Source of the DNA: Streptomyces sp. NBC_00377
GTDB lineage: Bacteria > Actinomycetota > Actinomycetes > Streptomycetales > Streptomycetaceae
Reading direction: 5' to 3'
DNA length: 64,000 bases
NCBI RefSeq assembly: GCF_036075115.1
Contig: NZ_CP107958.1
Coordinates: 4,464,001 to 4,528,000, forward strand
Below are positions 24,471 to 32,587 of the stretch, one piece after another. A program made the position numbers and the translations under genes. The notes below the pieces were generated by a model. That model made no database searches. It had not been told where the DNA came from and worked only from the letters and a program-made list of their open reading frames with translations. How positions within the stretch are numbered: position 1 is the first letter of the stretch; each line of letters starts with the position of its first letter.

Positions 24471-24568
24471 CGCCCGGGTCTCGGCCGTCCGGGTCTCAGT
24501 CGTCCCGGGTCTCTGCCGTCCCGGGTCTCTGCCGCCCGGGTCTCGGCCGTCCGGGTCTCAGTCGTCCA
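24471..24568. repeat. Six tandem 15-16-bp units (CGTCCGGGTCTC type)
   Basis: Units follow the pattern CGYCCGGGTCTCNGC/AGT. A two-unit block (CGCCCGGGTCTCGGC + CGTCCGGGTCTCAGT) occurs at both ends, at 24471 and 24533. The last unit forms the 3' end of the oxidoreductase gene. It probably arose by duplication of that gene end. Confidence 0.7.
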
Positions 24569-25580
24569 GGACGACAACGTGCTTGCCCGGCGTGGTGCCG
24601 GACTCGACGTCGGCCTGGGCGTCTCGGACCTGTTCCAGGCCGTGATGGACCTTCGCGACCGGGACGCTGAGGCGTCCTGCGGCGATGGCCCGGAGCTGGT
24701 GGGCGAAGACGTCGGCCGGCAGGTCGGCGGCCTGACCGCCGTAGGAGGTCAGCCGCACCCCGTTGGGGATGGTGAACGGGCTGAAGTCGGGGATCGTCCA
24801 CTGGCCCGCCAGGGCTCCGGTGAAGCAGACCGTGCCGTGCCGGCGGACGGTGCGGAGGGTGTCGGCGAGAACCGAGCAGCCCACCAGTTCCAGTACCGCG
24901 TCGACGCCCTCCGGCATCAGCTCGCGCACCTGGCCGGTGATCGTGCCGCTGTCGACGAGGGGATGGTCGACGCCTGAGGCCCGCAGTCCCCCGGCCCTCT
25001 CCGGGCTGCGGGTGGTGGACAGCACGGTGGCTCCGAGGTCCTTCGCGATGGTGGCCGCGCTCAGCCCGACCGTGGAGGTGCCGCCGCGGATCAGCAGTGT
25101 CTGCCCGGCCCTGAGGTCCAGGCCGGTGGCCAGCGATCCGTAGGCGGTCTGGAACATCTCCGGAAGCGCGCCGAGGACCTCCCACGGCAGGCCGGTCTCG
25201 AACGGGATGACCTGCGCCGCGGGGACGGTCACGTACTCGGCGTACGCGCCGTCGTACGAGCGGCCCATGCCGCCCATCATCGTGGCCACCCGCTGTCCCG
25301 GTCGCAGCGAACTGTTCTCGTCGGCGTCATCGACCACGCCGACGCCCTCGATGCCGGGCACACGCGGGTAGGTGACCACCGCGTCCGACTCGCCCTTGCG
25401 GGTGGTGACCTCGGACTCGTTGACGCCGAACGCCTTGACCTTGATCCGCACCCAGCCGGGCTTGCGTACGGGCACCGGCACATCCTTGATCTCCAGTGCG
25501 TCGAGGCCGCCGGGCCGGGTGACGACGACGGCCCGCATCGTCGCCGGTGCGGCGTCGCCGGCTGCTGTCCATCGGCTCAT
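24558..25580 (-). CDS. Zinc-less MDR-family quinone oxidoreductase
   Basis: The 340-residue enzyme has the GroES-like start (MRAVVVTRPGGLDALEIKDV, from residue 15) and the nucleotide-binding stretch LLIRGGTSTVGLSAATIAKD (about 164-183) with the TSTVG variant of AxxGxxG. The catalytic zinc cysteines of true alcohol dehydrogenases are missing, so it belongs with NADPH:quinone oxidoreductases or enoyl reductases. ATG at 25580 has GAGGAA 7 bp upstream. It is 56 bp downstream of the carboxylesterase gene on the same strand and may be cotranscribed. The substrate is unknown. Confidence 0.88.
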   Translation of the reverse strand: MSRWTAAGDAAPATMRAVVVTRPGGLDALEIKDVPVPVRKPGWVRIKVKAFGVNESEVTTRKGESDAVVTYPRVPGIEGVGVVDDADENSSLRPGQRVATMMGGMGRSYDGAYAEYVTVPAAQVIPFETGLPWEVLGALPEMFQTAYGSLATGLDLRAGQTLLIRGGTSTVGLSAATIAKDLGATVLSTTRSPERAGGLRASGVDHPLVDSGTITGQVRELMPEGVDAVLELVGCSVLADTLRTVRRHGTVCFTGALAGQWTIPDFSPFTIPNGVRLTSYGGQAADLPADVFAHQLRAIAAGRLSVPVAKVHHGLEQVRDAQADVESGTTPGKHVVVLDD

Positions 25581-25636
25581 GTCGAGTTCCTCACTCTGTT
25601 CGCCCCCTGGTGCGCTGTTCCGTACCGCCCGACGGC

Positions 25637-27073
25637 TCAGGGGCGGGCGATGTTCTCGAACAGGTCGAGGACCGTCCGGTAGTGGGCGCTGGGTTCGTTG
25701 GGAGGGTTGCCGACGCTTCCCGAGGCGGGCCGGTCCGTGACGGCGGGCCACAGGCGGGTCTGCTCGCCGGTGACGAAGTCGAGGACGATGTCGCGGATAC
25801 GCGTGTCACGGTCGGCCTGTTCAGCGCTGCGGCCTGGCTGTTCCTGGCCGACCAGGGCGTACATCTCGGTGCCGTGCACGGCGGGCGCACCCTCGGCGGG
25901 CCCGATCATGAGGAGATGGGCGTTGCCGCCGACGGCGGCGTGGGCCAGGGCACCGCGAGCGGCGGGGAGCGTGAAAATGTAGTCCGTCAGGGATGCGGCG
26001 CGGACCTCGGCAGGGGTGCGGCCGCCCTGGTCGTAGGTACTGACGATCTTCTTGGCGCGGGAGCGGGGAATGCGCCATCCCGCGAATTCGTCGGTGACGC
26101 GGTCGACGGCGTGCGGGTCGAACCGGTCGAGGTCGTTCGCCACCCACCAGCCCATCTCGTCACTGGCCGTGCTCAGGAGGACGTCGATGTCCCGGTGCGA
26201 GCCCGAGGCCAGGACGTCCAGGGGGTGGGCGTGCAGCACCGATCCGGGCTGTTCGGCGTCCAGGACGACGCCGAGGCTCTGGTTGTCCATCCCGCCACGG
26301 ACTCCGAGGTCCGTCGGACCGACCTTGCGCAGGGCGGCCACCAGGGAGGCCGCGTCGAGATCGATCAGCTTGTCGGGGTTGCCCGCGACTCCGAGTTCGG
26401 TGACGAACCGCTCCGCGAGCTCCTCGGCCCACCAGGCCGGGATGAGACGCGAGGGCGCGCCGGAGAACCCGGCCAGCCGCCGGTACAGGCCGTCCGCGGA
26501 GGAGGCCCCGAGCAGCCCGAGGGTGGAGTAGGCGCCGGCGCTGTGGCCGAAGACGGTGACGTCGTCGGGGTCGCCGCCGAAGCGGGCGATGTTCTGCCTG
26601 ACCCAGGTGAGGGCGGCGATGACGTCTTGCAGGCCCAGGTTGCTGGCCTCGGCGAGCCGCCCGCCGTACTGCGAGAGCGAGAGCGCGCCCAGGGCGCCGA
26701 GCCGGTAGTTGATCGACACGCCCACCACGCGCCCTGTCGCCGCGAGACCGGAGGCGTTCGAGGTGATCTGCGTGTTCGCGCCGTACTCGAATCCGCCGCC
26801 GTGGATGTACACGGCCACCGGCAGCGCCTTGTCGGCCTGCTGCTCGGGGGCCCACACATTCAGGTTCAGGCAGTCCTCGCCCATCCCGCTGTCCGCTTCG
26901 AGCCAGTCGCCGGTGTCGGGCTGGACGGAGACGACGCCCTTGCGGTCGTAGGGGCGGTCCGGATCGAAGTCCGCGACCACGGGGCGGCGGTACCGCTCGG
27001 CGGTGGCGTACGGGATTCCCCACCAGGACCGCACCCCTGGTGCGGTCGGGGCCTTGGGTGCGGTGGCGGTCAT
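25637..27073 (-). CDS. Type-B carboxylesterase
   Basis: The 478-residue alpha/beta hydrolase shows the family signatures EDCLNLNVWAPE (about 66-77), the oxyanion hole VYIHGGGFEYGA (about 88-99) and the nucleophile elbow VFGHSAGAYS (about 169-178), with the Ser in GHSAG. No signal peptide is seen, so it is likely cytosolic. It lies upstream of the quinone oxidoreductase gene and the pair may degrade one substrate. A 24-bp near-perfect palindrome 122 bp upstream may be its operator. Confidence 0.9.
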   Translation of the reverse strand: MTATAPKAPTAPGVRSWWGIPYATAERYRRPVVADFDPDRPYDRKGVVSVQPDTGDWLEADSGMGEDCLNLNVWAPEQQADKALPVAVYIHGGGFEYGANTQITSNASGLAATGRVVGVSINYRLGALGALSLSQYGGRLAEASNLGLQDVIAALTWVRQNIARFGGDPDDVTVFGHSAGAYSTLGLLGASSADGLYRRLAGFSGAPSRLIPAWWAEELAERFVTELGVAGNPDKLIDLDAASLVAALRKVGPTDLGVRGGMDNQSLGVVLDAEQPGSVLHAHPLDVLASGSHRDIDVLLSTASDEMGWWVANDLDRFDPHAVDRVTDEFAGWRIPRSRAKKIVSTYDQGGRTPAEVRAASLTDYIFTLPAARGALAHAAVGGNAHLLMIGPAEGAPAVHGTEMYALVGQEQPGRSAEQADRDTRIRDIVLDFVTGEQTRLWPAVTDRPASGSVGNPPNEPSAHYRTVLDLFENIARP

Positions 27074-27194
27074 GCCGTGTCCTTCCGGCGCGGTCGGGGT
27101 ATTTCGCGCGGTGTGTCGGTTACCGGTTGCCGGTTGCCCGGGTGACGCTCACCGATCATTTCCTGTGACCCCGCACCTCGCCCGGCAGACAGCG

Positions 27195-27218
27195 GTCACC
27201 TGGTGGTCACCAGGTGAC
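27195..27218. promoter_or_regulatory. 24-bp palindrome, candidate operator of the esterase gene
   Basis: GTCACCTGGTG (27195-27205), GT, CACCAGGTGAC (27208-27218): perfect 11-bp arms. It lies 122 bp upstream of the carboxylesterase start, in a 424-bp gap that holds no gene. Size and symmetry fit a TetR- or GntR-type site. Confidence 0.5.
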
Positions 27219-27497
27219 ACTTGTCTGCTCCTTCTCCTCTTCTTCTCGTGGCCCGTCGCGGCCGGCAGGCGGGAGCGATGTGAGGCCCTGCCGTCAGCGG
27301 GTCCCCTGACGACCGACGGATCCCTGCTCACCTGCGACGAGCCGATCGTCACGTGCGATGACGAGACCCAGCGGTCCCCCGTACGCCCCGGTCGACGCCC
27401 GTCTCGGCCAGGACCGGCCCTCGGTCCCCCGCCGGTCGGATGCGGAGCAGGCCCGAGCGTGAGGCTCTCCAGTTGCTGACAGCGGGCGGGACGGTCT

Positions 27498-29732
27498 CTA
27501 GGCGATGTGGTCGAACTTGGCGCCCTCGCCCGCGTAGAGGTCGGTCGTCAGCCGGCTGAACGGGGCCGCCGTCGAGCCGGTGGAGCGGTAGACGTACGTG
27601 CCGTTCGGGCCGTAGGCGATCAGGTCGGGGCTGCCGTCGGCGGTGACGTCGCCCGCTCCGACGAGGTGGGAGAAGGCGTTCCAGCCGGCGCCGATCCTGA
27701 CACGGGCGGTGAAGTTGCCCGTGCCGTTGCCCTGGTACAGCCACAGGACGCCCGAGGTGTCGCGCGCGACGAGGTCGCCGGCCGCGGTGCCCGCGATGTC
27801 GCCGCCGGCGGTGATCTCGTTGTAGATCTGCCAGCCGCCGCCGAGCCGGACGCGGGCGGCGAAGGGGGCGGACGAGCTGCCGGTGCCCTGGTAGAGCCAC
27901 AGGACCCCTGCGGCGTCGGTGGCGAGGAGGTCGGATCGCCCGTCTCCGGTGAGATCGCTTCCGGCGGTCGTCTTCTTGTAGATCTGCCAGCCGGTGCCGA
28001 CCTTGACGCGGGGCGCGAAGGTGCCGTCGCCCCTGCCCTGGTACATCCACAGGGCGCCCGAGGTGTCGCGGGCGACGAGGTCGCCCGTCGGGGTGCCGGC
28101 GAGGTTCCCCGCGGCCTCGATCTGGTTGTAGACCTGCCAACCGGTGCCGATCCTCGTGCGCCCGGCCGTGGTCACCTGGTTGCCCGACGGCCAGTCGAAG
28201 AGGTCGTCCCGCCACAGCACACCCGAGGCGTCCCGCGCGAGGACGTCCGTCGAGCCGTTGCCGGTGAAGTCGTGCGGGTTGGCCTGGCGCGAGACCTGGA
28301 AGCTCCCCCGGGTGGTCACCGGGCCGCCGACGCCGTCGGTCGGGGCGGCGGTGATCTGCCAGGTGTAGGCGCCGTCCGGGGCGCTGGCGCCGTCCAGGAC
28401 GCCGTCCCAGACGAAGGCGAAGCGGCTGTCGGCGACCGGCTGGGACAGGCGCTCGGTGAGCGTCCTGCCGGTGGCCGTGTGCGTGAGCGTGAGGTCGACG
28501 GTGGCGTTCGAGCGGGACAGGGTCCACTCCATCGGGACCGTGGCGCCCGGCTTCTCCAGGCTCACCGCGGTGGGGATCTTCGACTCGGTCACCCTGAGGG
28601 CCGTGACCCGGCCCGTGCCCGCCACCAGCGTGGCGCTCGGGAGGCCGTCGTTCCCCTCCCGGATCCGGAACAGCCCGTCGGTGCCGGCCCTGGTGCCGCG
28701 GACCAGCAGGCCGCCGTCCGGCGCGTGGGCCGCGCTGGAGAAGTGCTCCAGGAGGGTGTACGGCGCGGCGGTGGCATCGGTGACGCTGCGGGCGTACAGC
28801 GGGCTCGGCGTCTCTCCTGCCACGTCGCCCGGCACCCCGTAGAGCAGCGTGTCCCTGGTGACGCCGACGATGACGGCGCCGCTCATGGAGCTGTCCATGG
28901 CGAACCGCCGGTGGACGGACGTCCCGTCCACGACGAGTTCGGTGACCCCGGACCGGTACTCGACCCACGCCTCGTAGTCGGCGGTGAAGGCGCCCGTGGA
29001 GGTCTGGGTCCACGGGGCGATGTTCTCCCTGCTGCCCGACTCGATGACCGCGTCGCCGTCGACGGTCGTGCGCGTCTTCCAGTACTCGGTCCGGAAGGTC
29101 GACGAGCTCGGGAAGACCCGGTTGCTGCTCAGGACGATGAGGACGTCGCTGGTGGAGGCGACGACCTTGAAGTCCAGGCTGAAGGAGTTGGAGGAGCGCT
29201 TCGTCTTCTTGACGACCCCGTCGGCCCCGGCGAGCTGCCACAGCTCCTGGTAGCCCCCGCTGCTCGGGACCTTCACGAAGAGGTTGTCGCCGACCACGCC
29301 GACGAGCTTCGCGCCGGGCTTGAACTCGGCCGCGAGATCGTAGGACGCGGACCGGTCGGCGCCTTCCCTCATGTCCCGCAGGAAGACCGTGCTGCCGCCG
29401 TCGCCGGTCACCACGATGTCGGAGTCGCTGTCGTAGCCCACGGTGCCCGTGCTGATCGGCAGTACCGAGCCGTCGGCGTACTTGTGCCACTCCAGGACCT
29501 TGTTGCCGGAGTCGTCCGTCCGGGACGTGAGGTATCCGGTGTCGCCGGTGCTGACGATGTCGGCACCGACGGGCAGAGCCGCCTGGCCGCTGGTGACCGT
29601 GGTGGCCCCGGCCGTGGCGGCGGGAGCTGCCACGGCCCCCGGCGAAGTCAGGACACCGGCACCGACCGTCACGACGAGAACGGTGGCGACGGCGGCGCCG
29701 AGACGGCGTCGGGTGGTGCGTATGGACGACAA
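27498..29732 (-). CDS. Secreted FG-GAP/VCBS-repeat protein
   Basis: The 744-residue precursor has a signal peptide (about 1-36, ending AVAAPA). An N-terminal beta-propeller-like region follows (about 50-400), then a linker with FVWDGVLDGASAPDGAYTW (FlgD-like), and about five C-terminal FG-GAP units (about 505-735; for example DFTGNGSTDVLARDASGVLW, DLTGDGRSDLLATDAAG). These calcium-binding blades mediate surface or ligand binding. No ATG exists in frame: the start is a TTG at 29732 with GAGGAAGGG just upstream, which is unusual. No catalytic motif is visible. Confidence 0.82.
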   Translation of the reverse strand: MSSIRTTRRRLGAAVATVLVVTVGAGVLTSPGAVAAPAATAGATTVTSGQAALPVGADIVSTGDTGYLTSRTDDSGNKVLEWHKYADGSVLPISTGTVGYDSDSDIVVTGDGGSTVFLRDMREGADRSASYDLAAEFKPGAKLVGVVGDNLFVKVPSSGGYQELWQLAGADGVVKKTKRSSNSFSLDFKVVASTSDVLIVLSSNRVFPSSSTFRTEYWKTRTTVDGDAVIESGSRENIAPWTQTSTGAFTADYEAWVEYRSGVTELVVDGTSVHRRFAMDSSMSGAVIVGVTRDTLLYGVPGDVAGETPSPLYARSVTDATAAPYTLLEHFSSAAHAPDGGLLVRGTRAGTDGLFRIREGNDGLPSATLVAGTGRVTALRVTESKIPTAVSLEKPGATVPMEWTLSRSNATVDLTLTHTATGRTLTERLSQPVADSRFAFVWDGVLDGASAPDGAYTWQITAAPTDGVGGPVTTRGSFQVSRQANPHDFTGNGSTDVLARDASGVLWRDDLFDWPSGNQVTTAGRTRIGTGWQVYNQIEAAGNLAGTPTGDLVARDTSGALWMYQGRGDGTFAPRVKVGTGWQIYKKTTAGSDLTGDGRSDLLATDAAGVLWLYQGTGSSSAPFAARVRLGGGWQIYNEITAGGDIAGTAAGDLVARDTSGVLWLYQGNGTGNFTARVRIGAGWNAFSHLVGAGDVTADGSPDLIAYGPNGTYVYRSTGSTAAPFSRLTTDLYAGEGAKFDHIA

Positions 29733-29888
29733 GGAAGCCCTTCCTCATGAGCCGAGCGGCACGCACGTGCATGCCGCTCGATCAGACCCGTGAAGAGGGA
29801 GGGTGGTTGTACGAGCTGCTGTCGTTTCTCCGCGACGGCGAGCGGACCGGAAGCGGGCGGGGCGTGCCCGACCTGCGCGGTTCTCGGA

Positions 29889-31373
29889 TCAGCGGGAGGT
29901 GGACGGCGCCGGGTGGTCGCGGCCGACAGCGAGCCGGGGCGGGTTGTAGGGGACGTATGCCGCCCCGTCGAGGCCGAGCGCCGTGGCGGACCGCTGGAGG
30001 GCGGCCGGGGTGGCCACGTCGTCCCAGCGGCCGGTGCTGACGCGGTGTTCGAGGGCGTGCAGGGCCGCCACGGTCTCGGCGGTGGTGAACGTGCAGTGAC
30101 CCTGGCGCTCTGTGTACGCCTGCCGCAGCAGCGCGCCGTCGCCGGAGGCTCGCACACGGGCGGCGAAGCGGTTCTCCTGCTCCACCGGGACCAGGTTGTC
30201 GGCGGTGGTGTGGATGTCGAGCAGGGGCACCTCGAGTCCCTGGCCCGCGGAGGACGTCCGTCGCGCGGTGCGGACGGCTGCCGGGTCGGCGGTGATCGTG
30301 GCGCCCTCGGTCAGCGTGCGCAGGTCGGCGCGCAGGTCGAGCCCCGCTGCCCGGTACAGGGCGCGGACCTGCGGCGCGTGTGCGGAACCGGCGAGCAGGT
30401 CGGCGTAGTCGACGCCCTGGTTCCAGGAGTTGTTGCCGCCCGCGGACTGCTCGACGGCGTACCGGCCGCCCTCGACGAACGACAGGATGCCCTGCGCGAA
30501 CCACGCGTACTGCTGTTCCTGCTGACCCGTCCAGTCGGTCGCGGCGGGCCGGTCCTTCCCCGGCGCCCAGGCGGGCAGGTTGAGATACGCGGCGGCCAGC
30601 GCGATCCGGGCGCGGCCCTGCGCGGTGCCCTGGGCGGCGACGACGGCTTTGGTGAGCAGGTCGGCGGTGGCGGACGCCTCGGCCGAAGTCCCGAACCGCA
30701 CGAGTTTCACGTCCTGCCCGGGCAGGAGCAGACGGGCGATGGTGTACTCGGCGCCCAGCTGGTAGTTGTCCAGGTCGGTGCCGCCCGCGACCAGGCCGCA
30801 CTGGCCGAGCGCTCCGTCGATGCGCCCGCCGCCGTCGCGGGCCAGCTGGGCGTTGACGAGCCCGCCCATCGAATTGCCGATGGCCAGCGTGCGCCGTGGG
30901 GTGCCGATCTGCGCGGTGACGGCGTCGATCGTGGCGAACTGGTCGCGTTCGGCGCTGTTCAGGGCCCACATCGAGCCGTGAGGGTCGTACGACGACCCGG
31001 CCATCGCATAGCCCTCGGCCAGCAACTCGGTGCGTACGGCGTCGGTGGGGGCGTTCCTGGCGGCCAGGGCGCCGAAGCCGTGGCTGAACAGCAGCAGGGT
31101 GCCGTTCCAGTCGTCGGGGACGTCGGCGATCCAGGTGGCGCCGTCGGAGAGGGTGCCGGTGAGGTGGCCGCTGACCGGCGGGGCGGCCTGGGCGGCAGGT
31201 GAGGGGAGGGTGGTGAGCGTCGCGGACGCCAGCGTGACGAGGGCGACCAGGGCGATCCGCAGACGGGTGCGGGGAGCGCGGGGGGTACGGGGGGACATGA
31301 GGTCACGGGACTCGCCGGGATCGCGGGGATCGTCGGCGTTACGGGGATCGCGGGCTCCGGTGTTCGCAGACAT
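29889..31373 (-). CDS. Secreted alpha/beta hydrolase
   Basis: The 494-residue precursor has a signal peptide (hydrophobic core about 40-62, ending AQAAP). The hydrolase domain has GTLLLFSHGFGAL (about 90-102, oxyanion strand) and the nucleophile elbow AIGNSMGG (about 163-170), with Ser in GNSMG. DIHTTADNLVP and GHCTF near the C-terminus supply the probable Asp and His. ATG at 31373 follows AAGGAG; an in-frame ATG at residue 26 is an alternative. The family is like tannase or lipase-type hydrolases, but the substrate cannot be told. Confidence 0.82.
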   Translation of the reverse strand: MSANTGARDPRNADDPRDPGESRDLMSPRTPRAPRTRLRIALVALVTLASATLTTLPSPAAQAAPPVSGHLTGTLSDGATWIADVPDDWNGTLLLFSHGFGALAARNAPTDAVRTELLAEGYAMAGSSYDPHGSMWALNSAERDQFATIDAVTAQIGTPRRTLAIGNSMGGLVNAQLARDGGGRIDGALGQCGLVAGGTDLDNYQLGAEYTIARLLLPGQDVKLVRFGTSAEASATADLLTKAVVAAQGTAQGRARIALAAAYLNLPAWAPGKDRPAATDWTGQQEQQYAWFAQGILSFVEGGRYAVEQSAGGNNSWNQGVDYADLLAGSAHAPQVRALYRAAGLDLRADLRTLTEGATITADPAAVRTARRTSSAGQGLEVPLLDIHTTADNLVPVEQENRFAARVRASGDGALLRQAYTERQGHCTFTTAETVAALHALEHRVSTGRWDDVATPAALQRSATALGLDGAAYVPYNPPRLAVGRDHPAPSTSR

Positions 31374-31881
31374 GACGGCGGCTCCTTGTGGGGGGAGTTG
31401 GGGAAGTGGGGGGAGCGGGTGGGGGAAGGGGCGGCTGGGAGCGGATTCTCAGTGCGCTGAACGAAGGCGTCCCGGAATGTAGGGCGATTTTCTTACGACC
31501 GTCAAGCGAGTGCACAACATCGATGGCCGGAATGATGCGGAGCCGCCCGCCGCGGGGGCATCCGGTCGGCCGACGCTCAAGCAGCCCCAGGCGCAGCCCG
31601 GTTCAGGGGGATGTCCGCTGTGTCCGTACCGTCGGCTTTCCGGCCGGACCGAGGGCCGTCGCCCGAAAGCCGGCTGACGTACCGGTGGCCGGGGAGCCCG
31701 GCCGTCACTCGCTCCGTTCGCACCACCACCGGTCTGGAAACCGACGACGATGACGTCGACGACGTCGATGATGTCGAGGTCGTCGTGGCCGCGGCCACCG
31801 GCATGGGCCCGCCGCCGCGCCGCGTCGGCACGCCACCGCACGGTCGGGGTGGGCCCCGGCGCCTGCCGCCGGGCCCGGCGC
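31374..31881. other. Gap without convincing gene
   Basis: About 500 bp between the hydrolase start and the end of the next minus-strand gene. It contains an acidic-codon-like GAC/GAT run near 31740-31790 but no frame with a start, ribosome binding site and recognisable protein. The 31374-31500 part probably holds the hydrolase promoter. Confidence 0.4.
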
Positions 31882-32493
31882 TCACACCCCCGCGTCGGCC
31901 TCGGCTGCCGACAGGGGGACGCGCAGGTCGCGGTGGAGCCGGGCGGACGTCTCGATGTCGAGGCCGAGACCCGCATGGCGCAGCGATCCGCCGTGCCGGG
32001 CGATGAGGGCGAGATCCCGGAGCTGACGGTGCAACTCGGCGGCCAGAACCTCGTCCGGGGCGCCGGAGTGACCGTCGTCCCCGGTCGAGCGCTCGTCCAC
32101 GGCCTCGACGGCGCGGCCGCTGACCACGGTGGCCGGCTCGCCCGCTCCGAACAGATAGGCGGCCGCCGTGCAGAGCACCGCGGCGGCCGCCGGCTCGTCC
32201 GCTTCGGCGGGACCGTCCTGGCCGTCGTTGTGGCAGTAGTCGCTCAGGAGGTACTCGCCCATCCCGTGCTTGATCTCCCCGAACGCCGACGGATTGCCCA
32301 GCGCGGCTTCCCAGAGCGCGTTCAGCATCGGCCGCAGGCCAAGGGTGAACTCCGCCTGCTCGTCCTCCGGCAGCGCCTCGTGGGCCCGCATCAGACGCTC
32401 CGCCACCCCCACGGCGAACACCACACGCTCGTCCGGGGACGCCTCGGCCAGGCGGCCCGCCAGCTCGGCTTCCGACTCCCGCCAGGTCGCCAC
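31882..32493 (-). CDS. Hypothetical helical protein
   Basis: The 203-residue product (GTG at 32493) starts ATWRESEAELAGRLAEASPD and is acidic and mostly helical, with EIKHGMGEYLLSDYCHNDGQ near residue 78. It has no signal peptide or membrane helix. Codon use supports coding. The family is not recognised and an upstream start at 32565 is possible. It lies downstream of the ABC exporter genes in the opposite direction of flow from any clear operon. Confidence 0.6.
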   Translation of the reverse strand: MATWRESEAELAGRLAEASPDERVVFAVGVAERLMRAHEALPEDEQAEFTLGLRPMLNALWEAALGNPSAFGEIKHGMGEYLLSDYCHNDGQDGPAEADEPAAAAVLCTAAAYLFGAGEPATVVSGRAVEAVDERSTGDDGHSGAPDEVLAAELHRQLRDLALIARHGGSLRHAGLGLDIETSARLHRDLRVPLSAAEADAGV

Positions 32494-32587
32494 CCGTACC
32501 CACCCCCGGTCAAGACGCTGATCACCTGGCGACGACCTTAGCCGCACCGCCGCCTTCGGCCGCAACGCGAAGTCGCACCGGGGCAGT

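Noticed and set aside
25547..27145. 532-codon plus-strand frame
   Set aside because: It is antisense to the carboxylesterase and has no motif or proper start.
27507..29750. 747-codon plus-strand frame
   Set aside because: It is the shadow of the FG-GAP protein gene: Gly/Val/Arg-rich, with no domains and no ribosome binding site.
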